A DNA stretch of 8,429 nt from assembly GCA_046728975.1 (NCBI GenBank), contig JBKPFU010000098.1, forward strand, positions 1-8,429, read 5' to 3'. Below, piece after piece: positions 1 through 4,138 of this stretch. Within the stretch, counting starts at the first letter, position 1, and each line of letters starts with the position of its first letter. A program made the translations under genes and the position numbers. The notes beneath the pieces were generated by a model. The model was not told the origin of the DNA and made no database searches. It was given only the letters and a program-made list of their open reading frames with translations. This stretch comes from JBKPFU01 sp046728975 (GTDB lineage Bacteria; Actinomycetota; Thermoleophilia; Gaiellales; Gaiellaceae).

Positions 1-579
1 GGATGCCTTGTCAACGCCCGCCCCGGCGCAGCCGTCGCCGCGGGGAACGTGGAGACGTCGAGCCGGATCGTCGACGTTCTCTTCCTCGCGCTCGCTCGAG
101 TGCTCGACGTCCCCGCCCAGGGTCAAGGGACGATGAACAACGTCACGCTCGGCAACGACCGCTTCACGTACTACGAGACGATCGGCGGCGGCCAAGGCGC
201 CTGCCCTGACGCCGACGGTCCATCGGCGGTCCACGTTGCGATGTCGAACACGCTTTCGACACCGACCGAGGCGCTCGAGCTCTCCTACCCGCTGCGCGTC
301 GAGCGGCACGAACTGCGGCGCGGCTCCGGCGGCGACGGCCTTCACGCCGGCGGCGACGGAGTGATTCGCGAGCTCCGCGCCCTGGAAGCCTGCCGCTTGT
401 CGGTGATCAGCGAGCGACGGCGGCGTGCCCCGGCCGGCGCTGGGGGCGGTAATCATGGGGCGCGCGGTCGAAATCTCCTGAACGGCGTCGAGCTGCCGGC
501 GAAGGCGACGCGGGACCTCGCGTCAGGCGACTTGCTGAGAATCGAGACCCCCGGCGGCGGCGGATTCGGCGTACACTGA
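1..579 (+). CDS. hyuB: Hydantoinase B / oxoprolinase family protein, C-terminal part
   Basis: The reading frame is already open at the first base, so the start lies outside the window; 192 C-terminal residues are visible. They follow the HyuB pattern closely: a PGAAVAAGNVETSSRI segment near residue 9, MNNVTLG, YYETIGGGQG, the ADGPSAVHVAMSNTL segment, then YPLRVERHELRRGSGG, GGDGVIRELRAL, SERRRRAP, and the closing RIETPGGGGFG. In the family this subunit works with HyuA in ATP-dependent opening of hydantoin or 5-oxoproline-type rings in the cytoplasm; which substrate applies here cannot be told from the tail. A hyuA partner would be expected upstream, outside the window. The stop is 8 bases before the next small gene, so read-through transcription is likely. 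The frame appears intact. This is ordinary host metabolism and gives the chromosomal anchor for the window. Confidence 0.93.
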   Translation, partial: GCLVNARPGAAVAAGNVETSSRIVDVLFLALARVLDVPAQGQGTMNNVTLGNDRFTYYETIGGGQGACPDADGPSAVHVAMSNTLSTPTEALELSYPLRVERHELRRGSGGDGLHAGGDGVIRELRALEACRLSVISERRRRAPAGAGGGNHGARGRNLLNGVELPAKATRDLASGDLLRIETPGGGGFGVH

Positions 580-587
580 CCGCCCTG

Positions 588-824
588 ATGCTGTGGGAGT
601 TCGTGTTCATGATGGTGATCCTGAAGATCCCCATCGTGTACCTCTGTTTCGTGGTCTGGTGGGCCGTCAAGTCGGAACCGCGGCCGCCGGCGGAGGCCGC
701 GCTGATTCCCGCGGTGCCCGACGTCGAGCCCCGCTCGCCCTGGCGCCCCACGCGTCGCCCGAGGCGCCCGCGCAACGGCCCGCAGCGCTCGCCGGCGCGG
801 CCGTCGGCGCGCACCAGGGTGTGA
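588..824 (+). CDS. Small single-span membrane protein with basic tail
   Basis: A 78-residue protein of unknown function. Residues 2-25 (start MLWEFVFMMVILK, then IPIVYLCFVVWWAV) form one strongly hydrophobic helix, followed by a Pro/Arg-rich, positively charged tail that is presumably cytoplasmic. No Shine-Dalgarno sequence precedes the ATG; in-frame ATG codons a few residues further in are possible alternatives. It lies 8 bases after the hydantoinase B stop and its own stop overlaps the GTG of the next gene in a GTGA arrangement, so the two small proteins are probably translated together. I associate this pair of small proteins with Thermoleophilia genomes, from memory only. The out-of-frame reading through the second half is also open, but only this frame gives the hydrophobic start. 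Confidence 0.68.
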   Translation: MLWEFVFMMVILKIPIVYLCFVVWWAVKSEPRPPAEAALIPAVPDVEPRSPWRPTRRPRRPRNGPQRSPARPSARTRV

Positions 825-1081
825 ACGCTCCGCCGGTCACGCGCGATCGACCGGCCGACGCGGTCGCAGGCCTCCTCGCGGCCTGCTCGATCTTCGCCAG
901 CCTGGTTGCGCTCGCGTACCGGCCGGCGCGAATCACGCCGTTCACGATCGGAATCGCGCTGATCGCGGTCGGGATCGGCGGACGCAACGCCCGGTTGGCG
1001 GCCTTCGCCCTCGCGGTCGCGACTATCTGCTTCGCCCTCGGGATGACGATCGCGGTGCTGACCGAGAACCCGATCTTCTAA
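821..1081 (+). CDS. Small membrane protein, two to three helices
   Basis: An 86-residue protein starting at GTG, whose bases 821-824 overlap the stop of the preceding gene (GTGA). After a short polar N-terminus (VNAPPVTRDRPAD) come hydrophobic stretches around residues 15-32 (AVAGLLAACSIFASLVAL), 38-52 (ITPFTIGIALIAVGI) and 57-80 (RLAAFALAVATICFALGMTIAVL), ending TENPIF. The same frame is open further upstream to 593, but that extension is a shadow of the preceding gene, so the overlapping GTG is preferred. Three closely spaced helices with short Arg-containing loops suggest a small integral membrane protein; no family function is known to me. An intrinsic terminator begins 3 bases after the stop, closing the transcript. 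Confidence 0.72.
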   Translation: MNAPPVTRDRPADAVAGLLAACSIFASLVALAYRPARITPFTIGIALIAVGIGGRNARLAAFALAVATICFALGMTIAVLTENPIF

Positions 1082-1083
1082 GG

Positions 1084-1107
1084 AAACCCCCGCACGTCGG
1101 GGGTTTT
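1084..1107 (+). terminator. Intrinsic terminator after the membrane-protein pair
   Basis: A perfect 9-bp stem AAACCCCCG / CGGGGGTTT with a 5-base loop (1093-1097) ends in TTTT and lies directly after the stop at 1081. This is a classical factor-independent terminator; the A-run on the left arm also makes it usable on the opposite strand. Confidence 0.85.
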
Positions 1108-1719
1108 CTACCGGAACTTTCTACTGGCGCCGTCGGCGCCACGCCTACGGGGTGCGCGATGACCCTGGCGATGCGCTGGCGACGGCGCGGCCCAGGAACG
1201 CGAAGCTCGCGCGCCCGGAAGACGCGACGCCGAACGGCCGTCTAGGGAGAGCCGGGCGGGCGCTTGGCGGCCCGACAGCCTGGCGGAGCGACCCGTCGGC
1301 TCCTGATCGTATAGATCGGTTGCTTGGCTCAAGCTTGCGTTGTTGGCGAGTGTAAAAACACGCTCTTTGCGGACTTTTTAGCCGCTGCTTGCGCCCAATC
1401 TGTTTGCAACTCGGGCGCGAGCGGAGAGACTATGTTGTCTCAAGTACAAACGACGTCCGAGGAGGGCGGACGTATCAGACTCGCGGCAGCCTCGAGCATC
1501 TTCAGCAGCAAGAAGCCCCACCCCACGGTTTCAGGCGCGGGGCGGGGCGGTAGCACCGACCTCCGGTCCGGGGCCGTCTCTCCGAGTTCGCCCGTCCAGA
1601 GAGAACGAGAGAGGGGAGTGGTGCCTAGCGACCGAGTCTAGCGGCGCGCTACGCGCCGAGCCGTTTCGCTGAGAGCTCACCCGCCTCGCGTGAGCAAAGG
1701 GACCAAGGAGGATTTTCGA
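1108..1719. other. Long non-coding or poorly coding stretch with structured leader
   Basis: About 600 bases without a convincing gene. It contains the palindrome GGCGCC-gtc-GGCGCC (1126-1140), a locally AT-richer patch around 1350-1380 with GTGT-aaaa-ACAC, and purine-rich tracts. An ATG at 1432 opens 69 codons to 1641 after GGAGAG, but the composition (Ser/Arg/Gly rich, no motif) is not persuasive. Just upstream of the secreted-peptide gene lie a perfect 7-bp hairpin CGGCGCG-cta-CGCGCCG (1642-1658) and a second stem GCTCAC/GTGAGC (1675-1680 with 1690-1695), with GCACC/GGTGC (1553-1557 with 1620-1624) able to enclose the section before them. This could be a structured 5' leader of the 1720 gene. 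I do not recognise a known riboswitch class. Confidence 0.4.
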
Positions 1720-1884
1720 ATGACGAGGATTAAGCGTTTGGGTGCGCTGCTGTTCGCAGTGTGCGCGTTCGCCGCTTCGGTGGCGCCCGCCGCGCTCGGT
1801 GACGCCGGAGGTGGCCCCGGCGGGAACGCCGGCTGCGCCGGCCACCAGCCACCGCCCCCGCCGGGCGGCGGCTGTCACCACTAA
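1720..1884 (+). CDS. Small secreted Gly/Pro-rich Cys/His peptide
   Basis: A 54-residue precursor. The ATG at 1720 follows a perfect Shine-Dalgarno AAGGAGGA (1705-1712) at 7 bases, which decides this start over the upstream in-frame GTG. Residues 1-7 are basic (MTRIKRL), residues 8-28 hydrophobic, and an ALG|D junction around residue 31 fits signal peptidase I. The predicted mature peptide is about 25 residues, rich in Gly and Pro, with two Cys and three His, a PPPPP run and a terminal CHH. The Cys/His content could bind a metal or form a disulfide, but that is inference. Upstream hairpins may form a regulatory leader, and a hairpin follows 13 bases after the stop. It has no homologue I can name. 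Confidence 0.7.
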   Translation: MTRIKRLGALLFAVCAFAASVAPAALGDAGGGPGGNAGCAGHQPPPPPGGGCHH

Positions 1885-1897
1885 CGACCTTCCGTTG

Positions 1898-1933
1898 GAA
1901 GAGCTCCGTGCGGGGGGCTGCGCGGGGCTCTTC
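1898..1933 (+). terminator. Hairpin after the secreted-peptide gene
   Basis: GAAGAGCTCCG (1898-1908) pairs with CGGGGCTCTTC (1923-1933) over 11 bp with one G-U pair and a 14-base loop. It begins 13 bases after the stop of the secreted peptide. There is no long U tract, so termination or 3'-end protection are both possible. Confidence 0.55.
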
Positions 1934-1986
1934 TAACGGCGCGCTTCGACCGAAAGACGGGACCCACCCTCTCCCCGTCGCCCCGG

Positions 1987-2017
1987 AAGGCCCCCGCAAG
2001 GAGATTGCGGGGGCCTT
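1987..2017 (+). terminator. Perfect 13-bp hairpin, probable terminator
   Basis: AAGGCCCCCGCAA (1987-1999) and TTGCGGGGGCCTT (2005-2017) form a perfect 13-bp stem with loop GGAGA. Its strength and position between two small genes suggest a terminator; the U tail is only two bases long. Confidence 0.65.
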
Positions 2018-2048
2018 CGCTCATAGAGGGGCGTATACCGCTAAAAGC

Positions 2049-2201
2049 GTGTGGGCCATCCTGACCTTCGTCGTTGCGTTCGTCGTACTGATGTTTGCCG
2101 CCCGTTCGCTCGGGTGGATCGGACCTACGAGCTGGGTGCCGTTCTCATCCTTGGCGCTCGTCTCGAGCGTCGCCGTCAGACACCTGTGGCGGACACCCTG
2201 A
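2049..2201 (+). CDS. Small two-helix membrane protein, paralogue A
   Basis: A 50-residue protein with two hydrophobic segments, residues about 2-21 (WAILTF..FVVLMFAARSL) and 28-43 (through SSLALVSSVAVR), separated by GWIGPTSW. The frame is open back to 1908, but that part crosses the 13-bp hairpin and is not hydrophobic, so GTG 2049 is the likely start. There is no Shine-Dalgarno at the usual distance; TATACC at 2034-2039 is close enough to the GTG that a leaderless transcript is conceivable. It aligns without a gap to the 47-residue protein at 2906 (LTF, GW, LALV and VAVR at identical spacing). A strong hairpin follows 22 bases after the stop. The function is unknown; holin-like roles cannot be judged from this. 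Confidence 0.55.
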   Translation: MWAILTFVVAFVVLMFAARSLGWIGPTSWVPFSSLALVSSVAVRHLWRTP

Positions 2202-2223
2202 CGTTGTTAATCCTCTCCCTGTC

Positions 2224-2263
2224 GGGAGGAACCCCGGTGGCTGGCGCTAAGGGGGTTCCTCCC
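2224..2263 (+). terminator. Perfect 12-bp hairpin after membrane protein A
   Basis: GGGAGGAACCCC (2224-2235) pairs perfectly with GGGGTTCCTCCC (2252-2263), with a 16-base loop. It sits 22 bases after the stop at 2201. No U tract follows, so the call as terminator rests on the stem strength and position. Confidence 0.55.
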
Positions 2264-2293
2264 CACGGCGCTACGGACCGCTCAGCCGTTACA

Positions 2294-2396
2294 GGACCGG
2301 GAGCGGATCCCGCATTACAAAGGGAACCCCGGCCCCAGCTGTCGGCTACGCCTTCCCTCCGGATCCGCGATACCCTTGATGGCGGTCGTTCGGTCC
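2294..2396 (+). ncRNA. Candidate structured leader RNA with three nested stems
   Basis: Three complementary pairs nest around one centre: GGACCG (2294-2299) with CGGTCC (2391-2396), GCGGATCC (2303-2310) with GGATCCGC (2361-2368), and AGGGAA (2321-2326) with TTCCCT (2353-2358). The element ends 28 bases before the start of the 63-aa gene and would be its 5' leader. It is not a riboswitch class I recognise. Stems of this length can arise by chance in GC-rich DNA, so compensatory changes in related genomes would be needed to confirm it. Confidence 0.3.
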
Positions 2397-2424
2397 CAGC
2401 CGATCAACGGAAAGGGGAAACCGA

Positions 2425-2616
2425 ATGGCCTTCGCCTTCAGGCTTGAGTTCGAGGACGGAAGACCCGTCGAGCCGCGCATCTTCAGAGCTGCGGTACCTA
2501 ACTGGCATCCCGGCGACACGATTCCGCTGGGCGACAGAACGCTACTCGTCGTTCACGTTCGCGACGACGACGCCGACCAACCGCCGGTACTGGTCGTTGA
2601 GGACGCGGCCGAATGA
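2425..2616 (+). CDS. Small acidic hypothetical protein
   Basis: A 63-residue cytoplasmic protein beginning MAFAFRLEFEDGRPVEP, with VPNWHPGDTIPLGDRTLLVV in the middle and DADQPPVLVVEDAAE at the end. AAGGGG (2412-2417) lies 7 bases before the ATG and supports this start. The beta-rich, Asp-rich pattern with a conserved-looking PNWxPGDTIPLG core resembles small proteins I remember from Thermoleophilia; no function is known to me. It has no membrane segment and no catalytic motif. It stands alone between a structured upstream stretch and a series of hairpins, so it is probably transcribed on its own. Codon use shows the strong G/C third-position bias of a real gene. Confidence 0.75.
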   Translation: MAFAFRLEFEDGRPVEPRIFRAAVPNWHPGDTIPLGDRTLLVVHVRDDDADQPPVLVVEDAAE

Positions 2617-2648
2617 GCCAGTAGCCGCAACCCGCCCCTACGTCTCGT

Positions 2649-2676
2649 GGTCCCCCACTCTTAGCGGGGGCGGACC
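2649..2676 (+). repeat. Bulged GC-rich hairpin
   Basis: GGTCCCCC (2649-2656) can pair with GGGG (2666-2669) and GACC (2673-2676) across a 3-base bulge. It lies 33 bases after the stop at 2616 and may end that transcript. It is weaker than its neighbours. Confidence 0.35.
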
Positions 2677-2703
2677 GAGGGCCTATCGCCCAACGCTTCG
2701 CTT

Positions 2704-2735
2704 GGGGTGGTCGGCTCTGCGGTGCCGACCGCCCC
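2704..2735 (+). repeat. 12-bp hairpin (one G-U pair)
   Basis: GGGGTGGTCGGC (2704-2715) pairs with GCCGACCGCCCC (2724-2735), 12 bp with one T-G wobble and an 8-base loop. It is the first of two strong stems placed 17 bases apart in a stretch without a gene. Confidence 0.5.
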
Positions 2736-2751
2736 GCAAGACCTGAAAGGG

Positions 2752-2780
2752 GGGAGGGAGCCGGAGGGCGGCTCCCTCCC
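2752..2780 (+). repeat. Perfect 12-bp hairpin
   Basis: GGGAGGGAGCCG (2752-2763) and CGGCTCCCTCCC (2769-2780) form a perfect stem with a 5-base loop. There is no U tract. With the hairpins at 2649-2676 and 2704-2735 it fills most of the gap between the 63-aa gene and membrane protein B; a terminator pair or a short non-coding RNA are both possible. Confidence 0.5.
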
Positions 2781-2905
2781 GAATGACCGAGACCAGCGTC
2801 AGAGAGGCTGGCTCAATTCGACTCTACTGCTTGACGGCATCTTCGTCTCAGCCAGCGGCGCGGGAGCCAGCGTCCCCCGGCTACGATGGTGAGCGTAGGT
2901 GAGCT

Positions 2906-3049
2906 GTGGTGCTACGCGGCGTCTTGACGTTTATCGGCATCGTCATGGCGCTTGCCTTGATCACAGCCTTGGTCGGCTGGCTCGACGCCTACCAACTCGG
3001 GTTGATTCTCGTCCTGGCGCTCGTGTTGACGGTCGCCGTGAGGCTTTAG
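2906..3049 (+). CDS. Small two-helix membrane protein, paralogue B
   Basis: A 47-residue protein beginning at GTG 2906 or the next GTG at 2909; an in-frame stop at 2900-2902 rules out a longer start. AGGTGAG at 2897-2903 is a plausible ribosome binding site for either codon. Residues 7-23 (LTFIGIVMALALITALV) and 31-44 (LGLILVLALVLTVA) are hydrophobic, joined by GWLDAYQ, and the chain ends VAVRL. It aligns gap-free with the protein at 2049: LTF, GW, LALV and VAVR fall at the same spacing, 14 identities in 45 by eye. A 13-bp terminator-like hairpin starts 23 bases after the stop. The function is unknown; a single small transcript is likely. Confidence 0.62.
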   Translation: MVLRGVLTFIGIVMALALITALVGWLDAYQLGLILVLALVLTVAVRL

Positions 3050-3072
3050 CGAGAGTTCTCCTCTCTCCCTAA

Positions 3073-3112
3073 CCGAAGGAGCCCCCCACGGGTACCGGTG
3101 GGGCTCCTTCGG
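3073..3112 (+). terminator. Perfect 13-bp hairpin, probable terminator
   Basis: CCGAAGGAGCCCC (3073-3085) and GGGGCTCCTTCGG (3100-3112) form a perfect 13-bp stem around a 14-base loop, 23 bases after the stop of membrane protein B. The arms are followed by only a weak T content, so the call rests on strength and position. Confidence 0.68.
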
Positions 3113-3142
3113 CGATTCTAAGCCGCAGCGCAGCCCCGCCTC

Positions 3143-3187
3143 GAGACAGGGCCGTGCTGGTCTCCTCCGTCCAACGTGGCCTGTCTC
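3143..3187. promoter_or_regulatory. Inverted repeat upstream of the HTH gene
   Basis: GAGACAGG (3143-3150) and CCTGTCTC (3180-3187) are perfect inverted copies 29 bases apart, about 50 bases before the start of the excisionase-like gene. The spacing would suit a looped or cooperative protein site, or a hairpin in a leader. No protein partner is shown by the sequence. Confidence 0.35.
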
Positions 3188-3220
3188 TCTACCAAAGTAA
3201 CCATGATGCAGATCGATGAA

Positions 3221-3238
3221 TTATATAAGATGTGCTTA
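3221..3238 (+). promoter_or_regulatory. AT-rich -10-like box close to the start of the HTH gene
   Basis: The AT-richest patch near this gene, TTATATAAG, contains a TATAAG-type -10 element roughly 8-10 bases before ATG 3238, and there is no clear Shine-Dalgarno sequence. That arrangement fits a leaderless transcript, which is common in actinobacteria. No good -35 box is visible, so this is tentative. Confidence 0.35.
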
Positions 3239-3459
3239 TGGATAAATCTGAGACGCCCGTGCTGATCTCGGTCAACGAGGCTGCTCGAATCGCCACCGTC
3301 AGCCCGATGACGATCCGCCGCGCGATCGGTCGCGGCGAGATCCCCGCAGTCAGGGTCGGCGAGCGCAGCGGCCCCTACCGGGTCGAGCGCGAGCCGTTCC
3401 TGCGCTGGCTGTACGGCAACCCCCACCACCAACCCGAGAGGGAGGACGAACGATATTGA
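3238..3459 (+). CDS. Excisionase / MerR-like helix-turn-helix protein
   Basis: A 73-residue DNA-binding protein of the short helix-turn-helix (excisionase, HTH_17-like) type. Residues about 12-30 (ISVNEAARIATVSPMTIRR) form the helix-turn-helix, followed by AIGRGEIPAVRVG and the wing YRVEREPFLRWL, the usual order in phage Xis and element-control proteins. ATG 3238 is chosen; GTG 3232, two codons earlier, is the alternative. Neither has a strong ribosome binding site, and a -10-like box lies just upstream. A 70-aa gene follows in the same direction 54 bases later. The protein at 7867 belongs to the same family, so such proteins stand at both sides of the phage-type operon. Whether it directs excision or represses transcription cannot be decided here. 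Confidence 0.8.
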   Translation: MDKSETPVLISVNEAARIATVSPMTIRRAIGRGEIPAVRVGERSGPYRVEREPFLRWLYGNPHHQPEREDERY

Positions 3460-3513
3460 GCCCGCCTTTTGCCGCGCCTCTATGCTCGCCCGACCCGCGC
3501 CAGGAGGTTGAAG

Positions 3514-3726
3514 ATGGCAACGCAGATCGTCTTTCTTGGAAGCAGCAAGGATCAGCCCTTGGCGGTCGTGGTCGATCAGGACGCCAAAACTGTGGGACAG
3601 ATGGTGCGAGACGCACGGGAGCTGGCGCAGCTCACAAGGGACGGTGAGCCGATCTGGGTCAACCTGTCGACCGCGCTCTACGTGGAGGAGCGGCGCGAGC
3701 CCGAGGCGAGCTACGCATTCATTTAG
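3514..3726 (+). CDS. Hypothetical 70-aa protein with terminase-like C-terminus
   Basis: AGGAGG (3502-3507) lies 6 bases before ATG 3514 and fixes the start over the upstream in-frame ATG. The protein begins MATQIVFLGSSKD, carries a helix around residues 25-42 (TVGQMVRDARELAQLTRD) and then the strand pair PIWVNLSTALYVEE. That last part resembles small proteins with a VxVNxxxVxxVE pattern; I do not assign a function. The C-terminus EPEASYAFI matches the end of the large terminase in this window (EPGGQYAFI) at six of nine positions, although the codons differ. Its stop overlaps the stop of the opposite-strand ribbon-helix-helix gene by 4 bases, so this is the tail-to-tail meeting point of two transcripts. 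It is probably co-transcribed with the helix-turn-helix gene upstream. Confidence 0.75.
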   Translation: MATQIVFLGSSKDQPLAVVVDQDAKTVGQMVRDARELAQLTRDGEPIWVNLSTALYVEERREPEASYAFI

Positions 3727-3905
3727 ACGTCCCGGCGTGGAAGCGGGCTCGAGCGCTGCTCGTCCCGCTCGGCGGCCTCGGTCAATGAGCGCTTGATCCA
3801 CAACGCCATCTCGCTTCGGCGCAGCGCGGCTGCTCGGCCCCACCGCTCGAGCTCGAGTTTGTCGGCCTCGACGCCGATCGTCACGCGGCGCGGCTCGCGC
3901 TTCAC
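3723..3905 (-). CDS. Ribbon-helix-helix-like protein, end of the terminase operon
   Basis: A 60-residue basic protein. RRVTIGVEADKLELERW followed by AAALRRSEMALWIKRSL has the layout of a ribbon-helix-helix protein: a short beta strand, helix A, a turn and helix B. It is similar in style to small Arc/CopG or MobC-like DNA-binding proteins. It starts at GTG 3905, which overlaps the stop of the upstream 78-aa gene (GTGA, 3902-3905), so the two are translationally coupled. It is the last gene of the leftward operon and its stop overlaps that of the convergent 70-aa gene. It may regulate the operon or act as an accessory DNA-binding factor; both are inference, and the family call is by pattern only. 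Confidence 0.62.
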   Translation of the reverse strand: MKREPRRVTIGVEADKLELERWGRAAALRRSEMALWIKRSLTEAAERDEQRSSPLPRRDV

Positions 3906-4138
3906 CGTCCCAGCCAGTCGTCGAAGCCTCGGACATGCGTGACGGATCCGGGCGGCGCGTGGACCTCGACCTCGCGCCCGTACTCGTCCTCGATCTTGTG
4001 CCGGCGCGGGCCGCCCGCGGGCGGGTCGTCGTTTCTGCCGAGGCCGAGGAAGGCAAACAGCCCCGAGCCAAGGGGAGCCAGGCGCTTGCGCGGCTTCTCG
4101 GGGATCACGACCGTCTTTCGCTTCTCAGATGAAGGCAT
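3902..4138 (-). CDS. Hypothetical protein downstream of large terminase
   Basis: A 78-residue protein of unknown function beginning MPSSEKRKTVVIPEKPRKR. The first third is strongly basic, a short hydrophobic stretch (LGSGLFAFLGLG) follows, and the second half is acidic to mixed with DEYGREVEVHAPPGS and FDDWLGR at the end. Its start lies inside the end of the large terminase gene (14-base overlap) and its ribosome binding site GGAGGT (complement of 4143-4148) is encoded by the terminase Gly-Gly codons, 4 bases before the ATG. Its stop overlaps the start of the following ribbon-helix-helix gene. In a complete phage the portal gene would be expected here, and this protein is far too short and unlike a portal. 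Confidence 0.7.
   Translation of the reverse strand: MPSSEKRKTVVIPEKPRKRLAPLGSGLFAFLGLGRNDDPPAGGPRRHKIEDEYGREVEVHAPPGSVTHVRGFDDWLGR

Noticed and set aside
1324..1641. A 105-codon frame from TTG, or 69 codons from ATG 1432
   Set aside because: No motif, Ser/Arg/Gly-rich composition and only a weak ribosome binding site; kept as a remark under the intergenic stretch.
1550..1719. Known riboswitch (glycine, TPP, cobalamin or ydaO type) ahead of the secreted peptide
   Set aside because: Hairpins are present but none of the conserved core sequences of these classes could be found.
2051..2746. A 231-codon open frame on the + strand
   Set aside because: It crosses three strong hairpins and the 63-aa gene in another frame, is Arg/Pro/Ser rich without motif, and is explained by GC-rich shadow reading.
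1898..3112. The hairpins as copies of one dispersed repeat (REP-like)
   Set aside because: The stem sequences differ from each other and share only GC-richness.
3118..4071. A 317-codon open frame on the - strand
   Set aside because: It lies antisense to the helix-turn-helix and 70-aa genes and across the two small leftward genes, all of which have better starts and recognisable patterns.
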